From JBCBCP01 sp039817385 (GTDB taxonomy: Bacteria; Pseudomonadota; Alphaproteobacteria; Rhodobacterales; Rhodobacteraceae), in assembly GCA_039817385.1 (NCBI GenBank), contig JBCBVY010000003.1:310001-374000 (forward strand): a stretch of 64,000 nucleotides of DNA, in the 5' to 3' direction. The notes beneath the pieces are model-generated. The model was not told where the DNA came from, did not search any database, and saw only the letters and a program-made list of their open reading frames with translations. Position numbers and translations under genes: made by a program. Of the stretch, positions 45,065 to 51,659 are shown piece by piece (position 1 is the stretch's first letter; each line of letters opens with the position of its first letter).

Positions 45065-46143
45065 TGCGTGTGCTGATCGTCGTAACCCACCTGCTTGGAA
45101 CCGGCCATCTGGCCCGCGCGCTGGTGCTGGGCAAAGCCTTTGCCGCGCGCGGCTGGGACGTGCGCGTGGCCAGTGGTGGGCGTCCGGTGCCGCATCTGGA
45201 TGCGGACGGCGTAGCGCTTGTTCAATTGCCGCCCCTGCATGTGGTCGGCACCGATTTTGCTCAGCTGCATGGGCCGGATGGCCCCGCGGATGCGCCCTAT
45301 ATGGACCGTCGCCGCAACGCCTTGCTGGCCACGCTGGAGCCGCGCCCCGATCTGCTTATCACCGAGCTATTCCCCTTTGGCCGCCGCTCCCTGAGCGCGG
45401 AGTTTGGCGCCTTGCTGGAGGCCGCGGACGGCATCCCAACCCTCGCCTCGATCCGCGACATCCTCGCCCCGCCCTCCAAGCCTGCGCGCGCCGATTGGAC
45501 CGCGGCGCAAGTCGAAGCGCACTATGACGGGGTGCTCGTGCATTCAGACGCGGAGTTGATCCCACTGGAGGCAAGTTGGCCCGTGACACCCGCGCTTGCC
45601 GCGCGCCTGCGTTATACTGGTTTTGTCGCGCCGCCCGCGCCGGAGGCAGGCACCGCAGGGCGCGGCGAAGTGCTGGTGACCGCAGGCGGCGGCGCCGTTG
45701 GCGCAGCCCTGTTCAGTGCAGCAGCAAAGGCCGCAGCCGCAGACCCGGACCGCACGTGGCGCTGCCTGACCCGGATGGCCCTGACCGGGCCGCCCAACCT
45801 GATCGTGGAACCGCCCCGCCCGGATTTCCGCACGATGCTGGCAGGCGCCGCGGCTGTCATCTGCATGTGCGGCTACAACACCGCGCTCGACGTTCTGCAA
45901 ACCGGCGCGCGGGCGGTTTTCGTGCCTTTTGACGAAGGCGGCGAGGTGGAACAGGGCTTGCGCGCGGCGCGGATGGCCGACCTTCCCGGCATCGAGGTGC
46001 TGCGCAGCGCGGACCTGTCGCCAGGGGCATTGCTGGCCGCGCTTGGGCGGGTTGAGGGCGTCACGCGGGCGCCCCGTACCCGCGGAATGGATGGCGCCCA
46101 GCGTAGCGTCGACATCGTTGAGGAGATGCTGAATGCGCGTTGA
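45064..46143 (+). CDS. Glycosyltransferase of MurG-like GT-B fold (second paralogue)
   Basis: A 359-residue GT-B protein: MRVLIVVTHLLGTGHLARAL at the N-terminus and LVTAGGGAVGAALFSAA, ICMCGYNTALDVLQT and FVPFDEGGEVEQGLRA in the donor half. The CMCGYNTALD motif parallels CMGGYNTFCE of the first paralogue. Two related transferases flanking two GT4 genes suggest sequential additions to one acceptor. TGATG overlap with the phosphatase gene and an 11-nt overlap with the deacetylase gene. Confidence 0.83.
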   Translation: MRVLIVVTHLLGTGHLARALVLGKAFAARGWDVRVASGGRPVPHLDADGVALVQLPPLHVVGTDFAQLHGPDGPADAPYMDRRRNALLATLEPRPDLLITELFPFGRRSLSAEFGALLEAADGIPTLASIRDILAPPSKPARADWTAAQVEAHYDGVLVHSDAELIPLEASWPVTPALAARLRYTGFVAPPAPEAGTAGRGEVLVTAGGGAVGAALFSAAAKAAAADPDRTWRCLTRMALTGPPNLIVEPPRPDFRTMLAGAAAVICMCGYNTALDVLQTGARAVFVPFDEGGEVEQGLRAARMADLPGIEVLRSADLSPGALLAALGRVEGVTRAPRTRGMDGAQRSVDIVEEMLNAR

Positions 46144-46840
46144 CTGGTCTCCCCTGCGCCGCGCCGTACGGCCCGGGCAACGCCTGTGGTGGCGCGATGA
46201 TGACGCCGTGGCCGCGACGCCTGAGTTGGACGGCTTGCTGCGCCTCTCTGACGAGGTGCGCGTGCCGGTCTGCCTCGCCGTGATCCCCGCGCTTGCCAAG
46301 GCCAGCCTGCCACAAGCGCTTGGCCCCGATACTCGCGTGATGGTGCATGGCTGGCGCCACGCGGACACGTCGCAAGAGGGGCAAAAGAGGTCCGAATTCG
46401 TGTCCCCCCGCCCCGCGGCCTTGCGCGAGACGGCCGAGGCCCTTGCCCGGATGCAGTCCCTCTTTGGATCACGCCTTGCGCCCGTCTTCGTCCCGCCGTG
46501 GAACCGGATCAGCGACGAGATTGCATCAGGCCTTGCCGCGCAGGGCTATGCGGCCCTCTCCACCTATGGGCCCCGCGCCAAGCAGCGGGATGTCGGCGTA
46601 CAAAGGCTCAACACCCATATCGACCCGATCGACTGGCGCGGCTCGCGCGGGCTTGCGGACCCTGCCGCACTGATTGACCGCGCCGCGGCGCAGATGCGGG
46701 ATTACCCGGACGAGCCGCTTGGCTTTCTGACCCACCACCTCGTGCACACGGCAGAGGTGACCGCGTTTTCTCGCGCGTTCCTGCTTGAAATGTTAAACGC
46801 CGGCGCGGTCGCCCCTCCCGTCGGCAGCTTGATACCCTAA
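46133..46840 (+). CDS. Polysaccharide deacetylase-like protein
   Basis: A 235-residue protein with a NodB-type arrangement: WWRDDDA (catalytic/metal Asp), MVHGWRHAD (metal His) and FVPPWNRIS (third motif), in the right order. It resembles the polysaccharide deacetylases annotated in exopolysaccharide clusters. It probably removes N-acetyl groups, which would match an operon that begins with an N-acetylhexosamine dehydrogenase. It is shorter than usual and lacks a signal peptide, so action would be cytoplasmic, which is odd for a deacetylase. Confidence 0.8.
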   Translation: MRVDWSPLRRAVRPGQRLWWRDDDAVAATPELDGLLRLSDEVRVPVCLAVIPALAKASLPQALGPDTRVMVHGWRHADTSQEGQKRSEFVSPRPAALRETAEALARMQSLFGSRLAPVFVPPWNRISDEIASGLAAQGYAALSTYGPRAKQRDVGVQRLNTHIDPIDWRGSRGLADPAALIDRAAAQMRDYPDEPLGFLTHHLVHTAEVTAFSRAFLLEMLNAGAVAPPVGSLIP

Positions 46841-46944
46841 GCGGCACGCCCCAAAACGCACCCCGCGGCCTTTATACCTAACGCCTGTACGGGGAATCGG
46901 TCTACGCTCCGCGCAACTGCGTGTCGACCAACGGAACATCCCAA

Positions 46945-47493
46945 ATGAAACAGACCCTTACCGTATTGGCCCTGTTGCTGGCGTCACCAGCCCTGGCTGC
47001 ACCGCTGAAGCTGGAGCCTGCCGCCCCTGCGCCTTCGAACCTGAAAGCGGGCCTGGCGGTGAGCTATGCGGAGGCGACGGTGCGCACGCTTAGCGAGGCC
47101 GAGCGGGCTGCCGCAGATGCGGTGCCCGGCGCGCCGCTCGAAGGGCTGGACTATTGGGACACGGAAGACGGTATGGCGACGCTCACCTCGGACCGCGCGA
47201 CAGGCGTGGTTGCGGTGATCGAAGGCTATGTCCGTTTTAACGCGCCTGGCACCTATACCATTGATTTTCTGACCAATGACGGGCTGCGCATGTCCATCGG
47301 TGGGCAAGAGGTCGTGAATGCGGACGGTGTGCGTGCCTGTGACGAGACCGAGGCTGTGGAGGCAGAGGTGCCAAGCGCCGGGTGGTACAAGCTGGAGGGG
47401 CTCTACTTCCAGCGCAAGGGCACCGCGTGCCTGCACATGCGCGCCGGGATCGGCGCGGCGGAATTCATGCCCAACGCGGCCTTCGGGCACTAA
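46945..47493 (+). CDS. Secreted PA14-like domain protein
   Basis: A 182-residue protein with signal peptide MKQTLTVLALLLASPALA. The mature part shows a PA14-like beta-sandwich pattern: VAVIEGYVRFNAPGTYTID, FLTNDGLRMSIGGQEVVN and GWYKLEGLYFQRKG. Such domains bind carbohydrates or other ligands. It is close to the PA14 fold in order of strands, but identification is by pattern only. Lies downstream of the glycan operon, not clearly part of it. A GTG eight codons upstream is possible. Confidence 0.75.
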   Translation: MKQTLTVLALLLASPALAAPLKLEPAAPAPSNLKAGLAVSYAEATVRTLSEAERAAADAVPGAPLEGLDYWDTEDGMATLTSDRATGVVAVIEGYVRFNAPGTYTIDFLTNDGLRMSIGGQEVVNADGVRACDETEAVEAEVPSAGWYKLEGLYFQRKGTACLHMRAGIGAAEFMPNAAFGH

Positions 47494-47548
47494 GCCCTCA
47501 CGTAGCGAAGCGATAGGGCAATAGGGCGGCGCACGGCCCTGCAGGGCA

Positions 47549-47600
47549 AACGTAACGTTTTGTACAGATTTTCGGCCTCCGAAAACGCAATTTGTACAGA
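47549..47600. promoter_or_regulatory. Repeat cluster upstream of the Phd-like gene
   Basis: Two copies of TTTGTACAGA 32 bp apart flank a dyad, TTTTCGG-CCT-CCGAAAA. A third dyad, AACGT-A-ACGTT, overlaps the first copy. The 32-bp spacing equals about three helical turns. It ends 12 nt before the ATG, consistent with autorepression as in Phd/YefM systems. Confidence 0.5.
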
Positions 47601-47612
47601 GCGGAGCGTGCC

Positions 47613-48080
47613 ATGCAGGACCTTAACCCAAACCCTCGACGCATCTCGACCACCGTCGCGCGCAAGCACCTTGGCAAACTGGTGAAGCGGGTGCAGCACC
47701 CGGCCAGCTACATCGTGCTGACCCATCACAACGACCCGGTCGCGGCGCTGGTGTCGATGCACAACCTGCGGCGCATCTTCAACGCCAAGGATATCGAGCG
47801 GGTGATCAACGGCGGCGAGACCCAGATCGGGTTTACGTTCAGCGAACTTGTGCGCGGGCACAACGACCGCGAGACGGCGGAGCGGATCCAGATGCTCCAG
47901 ATCGACCGCCTGAAAGAACGCCAGTTACTGGCGCGTCAGGGGCTGAAGGAAGTCCCGGGCGGCGAGATTCGTGGAGAGGTTAGGTTTGTGCCCGCCGAGG
48001 AGCCGGTGCGGATCGCCCCGCCGGTACGATTCTGGCCGTTGGCGGTTTGGTTGCGGGTGCGGGGGTGGTTCAGCACGTAG
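47613..48080 (+). CDS. Phd/YefM-like antitoxin-fold DNA-binding protein, orphan
   Basis: A 155-residue protein. The N-terminal 60 residues (RRISTTVARKHLGKLVKRVQHPASYIVL-type pattern, continuing DPVAALVSMHNLRRIF) fit a Phd/YefM fold. The following 90 residues are longer than in antitoxins and end in a Trp-rich stretch (FWPLAVWLRVRGWFST). No RelE- or Doc-like gene is adjacent, so it is an orphan and may act as a plain regulator. GGAG precedes the ATG. The stop codon lies just before the REP cluster. Confidence 0.6.
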   Translation: MQDLNPNPRRISTTVARKHLGKLVKRVQHPASYIVLTHHNDPVAALVSMHNLRRIFNAKDIERVINGGETQIGFTFSELVRGHNDRETAERIQMLQIDRLKERQLLARQGLKEVPGGEIRGEVRFVPAEEPVRIAPPVRFWPLAVWLRVRGWFST

Positions 48081-48083
48081 CAC

Positions 48084-48152
48084 GTAGGGTGGGGTTTTAC
48101 CCCACCGAGGCACGGCGGTTGGGACATGCGGTGGGGTGGAACCCCACCCTAC
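48084..48152. repeat. Inverted pair of GTAG-tagged REP-like hairpins (BIME-like, left)
   Basis: The left unit is GTAG with stem GGTGGGGT/ACCCCACC and loop TTT. The right unit is its inverse, stem GGTGGGGT/ACCCCACC, loop GGA and a terminal CTAC. A 23-nt spacer separates them. The two tags point outwards-to-inwards as in paired REP elements of enterobacteria. Confidence 0.7.
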
Positions 48153-48356
48153 GGCGGTCGGCGAGCAAGATCGCGAAGAGGGATGCGCCGGTTTTGGGAG
48201 CACCACATCCGAGACGAGGCCAATTATTGGGCGCATGTGCGGTAGTGTTGAAGGAACACGATGAAACACGGGTTTTGCAAACGGCCCGAGGATTGGGCGT
48301 ATTCGAGCGTGCATCGGGATGCGCTGTTTCGGGTGAGGATAGATTTGGTTTTGTAG
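48153..48356 (+). pseudogene. REP-associated tyrosine transposase (RAYT) C-terminal remnant
   Basis: The + strand reads SASKIAK R at the start, then after a small deletion RRFWEHHIRDEANYWAHVR, then stop-C-stop, then RNTMKHGFCKRPEDWAYSS and VHRDALF. This matches the C-terminal half of Y1-type RAYT proteins (SRIAKRE...RRFWEH.IRDE.D..AH..Y...NPVKHG...P.DWPYSSF). The two in-frame stops sit where Tyr and Trp codons (TAC, TGG) would be. Catalytic N-terminal HUH and Tyr regions are gone. The frame ends on the TAG of the next REP unit. Confidence 0.75.
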
Positions 48357-48413
48357 GGCGGGGTTTTGCGCCGCCGGTGGAGTTGGTTTTGGTGGGGTGG
48401 AACCCGACCCTAC
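48353..48413. repeat. Inverted pair of GTAG-tagged REP-like hairpins (BIME-like, right)
   Basis: A degenerate left unit (GTAG, then GGCGGGGT with weakened GCGCCGCC arm) and a right unit in inverse orientation (GGTGGGGT, GGA, ACCCGACC, CTAC) separated by 15 nt. Together with the pair at 48084 they enclose the RAYT remnant exactly, as intact REP-RAYT units do. Confidence 0.65.
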
Positions 48414-48540
48414 GGTTACGCGGCGGCAAAGGATGATGTTGGCGCCGGCGGCTTAGCGAGTTTCGGCTGCGGTGGAAACAAACACCACGCTTGCTTGGCT
48501 AAATTACGGTTCCTTGCGGGCAGCACGCCGTTTTCTTACT

Positions 48541-49728
48541 TCAGTACGGCGGCAGTTTGGGTAGATCGGATATTACATCCGCGAGGCGAGTGTATGTTCT
48601 ACGCAAAGACGCATTCTCTGAGTCTTCAATTACTCTCTGAATGTTAGTCAGCTTTGCCTTGTCTTTTTCATCAGATGAATGGTGCAAAACAGCGAGGATA
48701 GCCTGAAAGACGAAGCGGCCCAACATCAACGCTCCATGAAACAAAGTCACCTTGAGTTGTGCGCTTCTCAGTCGCCTCTGGGTAGGCGTATTCGAAGAAT
48801 TTAGCATCGCCTCTAAGTCGCGCGCTTCTTTTGCGATATCAGAAAAAATAGAGAATACTTCTTCAGTTATCGTGCCAGCATGCTGTTTAGTAGGCTTCAA
48901 TAATTGGTTCAACTGGCTCTCGACATCAGAGAGAGCACTCGCCCCAAATTTCACTATTTCGTCACGAACTTTCGAGGGGTCTAAATTGTTGTCTTGAGAA
49001 AAGCTGTTTCCGAACAATTTTCGCATAAACTCGTTGTGATCTTCCAAAAACGTCCTAAGCTGCATGAGAAGATACGCATCGATTGCGTGTTCAATTCCTT
49101 CGTTTTCTAAAGCGAATTGAATAAGCTCGGCCTTTCTGCCGAGAAAGATCGAGTTGGGAGCTTCGCCGCGAAGATGACGTGAGTATGAGTTCAAAGAATC
49201 TTTGACGTAGCGCTGCTCCAGGTTTGAGCCTTCCAGACAATTTGATAGATATCGCGAGCTTTCCTTAAGGTTCTCAATCATCTCGCGAACTACTTGACCA
49301 TCCATAGCCTGAAAAAGGGCAAGGTCTCCGGCGAAGGCAACTTTCGCGATATGTCTACGTTCCGGAACATACTGGAAATCAGCGCCAGCAGCCTTCAGAA
49401 CTGTATTTGTAAGCTTCCGCTCGACACGTAAGATGCGTGTCTGCAATGCCAATGCAGGACTTGAATCGACTTGCCGGGCACTGGTTTCAATTATTTCACT
49501 GAGACGAGAGAAAGATACGTATGAATAGAGGTTCCGCTCGGAGGAGCTCAAGTTTTTGAGCCTATCTATTGTCTGCCAAAGGGTGGCAGATTGCGGCTTC
49601 TGATTTCCGTTTTCCCAACCTCGGAGAGTAAAGCTACTGACACCAAGTAGAGCAGAGAATTCGGCTCTATTCAGGTCATATTCCAGCCTAAAATCACGCA
49701 ACTCATCGCTGAATGAGCTTGTTGTCAT
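48541..49728 (-). CDS. XRE-family helix-turn-helix protein with long helical C-terminal domain, orphan
   Basis: A 395-residue protein. Residues 8-60 form an XRE helix-turn-helix (LRDFRLEYDLNRAEFSALLG then SSFTLRGWENGNQKPQS). The remaining 330 residues are mostly helical and charged, without a domain I recognise; HGALMLGRFVFQAILAVLHH is a possible hydrophobic helix. Codons and base composition are clearly more A/T-rich than in all neighbours, pointing to recent transfer. GGAGGG precedes the chosen ATG. It has no co-directional partner. A regulator or a defence/abortive-infection component is conceivable, but nothing here proves it. Confidence 0.65.
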   Translation of the reverse strand: MTTSSFSDELRDFRLEYDLNRAEFSALLGVSSFTLRGWENGNQKPQSATLWQTIDRLKNLSSSERNLYSYVSFSRLSEIIETSARQVDSSPALALQTRILRVERKLTNTVLKAAGADFQYVPERRHIAKVAFAGDLALFQAMDGQVVREMIENLKESSRYLSNCLEGSNLEQRYVKDSLNSYSRHLRGEAPNSIFLGRKAELIQFALENEGIEHAIDAYLLMQLRTFLEDHNEFMRKLFGNSFSQDNNLDPSKVRDEIVKFGASALSDVESQLNQLLKPTKQHAGTITEEVFSIFSDIAKEARDLEAMLNSSNTPTQRRLRSAQLKVTLFHGALMLGRFVFQAILAVLHHSSDEKDKAKLTNIQRVIEDSENASLRRTYTRLADVISDLPKLPPY

Positions 49729-49811
49729 CGCCAGCCCTCCGTGACCACTCTCGACCAATTAGGTTCCCACGCGCAGTAAGATGGTGACGCTTTGCTACAG
49801 TCGCCTTTGCA

Positions 49812-51608
49812 CTACCCATCCATCTTCAGCGCCGAAATAAACGCCTCCTGCGGGATGTCGACCTTCCCGAACTGGCGCATCTTTTTCTTGCCCGCTTTCT
49901 GCTTGTCGAGAAGCTTGCGTTTGCGGGTGGCGTCGCCGCCGTAGCATTTGGCCGTGACGTCCTTGCGCATGGCAGACAGGGTCTCGCGCGCGATGACCTT
50001 GCCGCCGATGGCCGCCTGGATCGGGATTTTGAACATGTGGCGGGGGATGAGGTCTTTTAGTTTTTCGCACATGGCGCGGCCGCGCATCTCCGCCCGGTCG
50101 CGGTGGACGAGCATCGACAGGGCGTCGACCGGTTCTTCGTTCACCAGGACGGACATCTTGACCAGCGCATCCTCGCGGTAACCGGTCAGCTGGTAGTCGA
50201 AGCTCGCGTAACCTTTCGTTACCGATTTGAGCCTATCGTAGAAGTCGAACACCACCTCGTTCAGCGGCAGGTCATACACCACCATCGCGCGGGAGCCGGC
50301 ATAGGTCAGGTCCAGCTGGATGCCGCGGCGGTCCTGGCAGAGTTTGAGGACGTCGCCGAGGTACTCATCCGGCACGAGGATCGTCGCCTTGATCCGCGGC
50401 TCCTCCACGTGGTCGATCACGCTGGGGTCGGGCATATCGGCGGGGTTGTGCAGTTCCGTCATCGACCCGTCCTTGTGGTAGACGTGGTAGATGACCGAGG
50501 GCGCGGTCGTGATCAGCTCGATATCGTACTCCCGCTCGATCCGGTCGCGGATCACCTCGAGGTGCAGGAGGCCAAGGAAGCCGCAGCGGAAGCCGAACCC
50601 CAGAGCGGCGGAGGTTTCCATTTCAAAGCTGAAAGAGGCGTCATTGAGCGCGAGTTTGTCGATGGCGTCGCGCAGGTCCTCGAACTGGGCCGAATCCACC
50701 GGAAAGAGGCCGCAGAAGACAACCGGCTGGGAGGGTTTGAAGCCCGGCAGGGGCTCGACCTGTTTGCGCTCATGCGTGATCGTGTCGCCGACGCGGGTGT
50801 CGCGGACCTGTTTGATGGAGGCCGTGAGGAAGCCGATCTCCCCGGGGCCGAGGCTGTCCACGTTTTGCATCGCGGGGCGGAAGACGCCGATGCGGTCGAC
50901 GTGGTGGACGGTGCCGTTGGAGAGGAACTTGACCTTCTCGCCCTTCTTCAGCCGCCCGTCGATGACGCGGATCAGGACGATGACGCCGAGGTAGCTGTCG
51001 TACCAGCTGTCCACCAGCATGGCCTTCAGCGGGGCATCTTCGTCGCCCTTGGGGGCGGGCAGGTGCTGAACGATCGCCTCCAGCGTGTCGTCAATGCCCA
51101 CGCCGGTCTTGGCGGAGACCTGGATGGCGCCGGTCGCGTCGATGCCGATCACGTCCTCGATCTGTTCGGCCACGCGGTCGCAGTCGGCGGCGGGCAGGTC
51201 GATCTTGTTGAGGACGGGGACAATCTCGTGGTCGGCATCGATGGCCTGGTAGACATTGGCGAGCGTCTGCGCCTCCACCCCTTGGGTGCTGTCCACGACC
51301 AGAAGCGAGCCTTCGACCGCGCGCATGGAGCGGCTGACCTCGTAGGCGAAGTCGACATGCCCGGGCGTGTCGATCAGGTTCAGCACATAGTGCTGACCGT
51401 CCCGCGCGGTGTAGTCGATGCGGACGGTGTTGGCCTTGATGGTAATGCCCCGCTCCCGCTCGATATCCATGCTGTCGAGCAGCTGGTCCTTCATGTCCCG
51501 GTCCGCGACGGTTTTTGTCTGCTGGATCAGGCGGTCGGCGAGCGTGGATTTCCCGTGGTCGATATGCGCGACGATGGAGAAATTGCGGATATGGCTGAGC
51601 GGTGTCAT
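49812..51608 (-). CDS. lepA: Elongation factor 4 (LepA), ribosome back-translocating GTPase
   Basis: A 598-residue translational GTPase. Motifs: G1 AHIDHGKST, G3 DTPGHVDF, G4 NKIDLPAAD, and the LepA-specific C-terminal end (KMRQFGKVDIPQEAF). Binds the ribosome and catalyses back-translocation or stalls in the initiation phase. Standard length. Start ATG lies at the divergent junction with the alanine-rich protein gene. Confidence 0.97.
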   Translation of the reverse strand: MTPLSHIRNFSIVAHIDHGKSTLADRLIQQTKTVADRDMKDQLLDSMDIERERGITIKANTVRIDYTARDGQHYVLNLIDTPGHVDFAYEVSRSMRAVEGSLLVVDSTQGVEAQTLANVYQAIDADHEIVPVLNKIDLPAADCDRVAEQIEDVIGIDATGAIQVSAKTGVGIDDTLEAIVQHLPAPKGDEDAPLKAMLVDSWYDSYLGVIVLIRVIDGRLKKGEKVKFLSNGTVHHVDRIGVFRPAMQNVDSLGPGEIGFLTASIKQVRDTRVGDTITHERKQVEPLPGFKPSQPVVFCGLFPVDSAQFEDLRDAIDKLALNDASFSFEMETSAALGFGFRCGFLGLLHLEVIRDRIEREYDIELITTAPSVIYHVYHKDGSMTELHNPADMPDPSVIDHVEEPRIKATILVPDEYLGDVLKLCQDRRGIQLDLTYAGSRAMVVYDLPLNEVVFDFYDRLKSVTKGYASFDYQLTGYREDALVKMSVLVNEEPVDALSMLVHRDRAEMRGRAMCEKLKDLIPRHMFKIPIQAAIGGKVIARETLSAMRKDVTAKCYGGDATRKRKLLDKQKAGKKKMRQFGKVDIPQEAFISALKMDG

Positions 51609-51659
51609 GAGTTGGATATGTAAGGGATTTGGGGGGTGGTCAATGGGTGAGGTGTCGCG

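Larger units (their letters stand above)
48081..48540. other. Gene-free region holding the REP/RAYT remnant
   Basis: This 460-bp stretch between the Phd-like gene and the XRE gene holds only the two REP pairs and the transposase remnant. From about 48470 the composition becomes A/T-richer towards the XRE gene. The longer open frames here, including one of 129 codons on the + strand, read the hairpins in chance frames. Confidence 0.6.

Noticed and set aside
46921..46944. Earlier GTG start for the PA14 protein
   Set aside because: It would put eight polar residues before the signal peptide; the ATG start gives a normal one.
47613..48080. Complete toxin-antitoxin system
   Set aside because: No toxin-like gene lies on either side; only the antitoxin-like fold is present.
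48047..48436. 129-codon frame on the + strand across the REP cluster
   Set aside because: It translates hairpins (VGWNPTLR-type strings) and the RAYT remnant out of frame; the remnant frame explains the region better.
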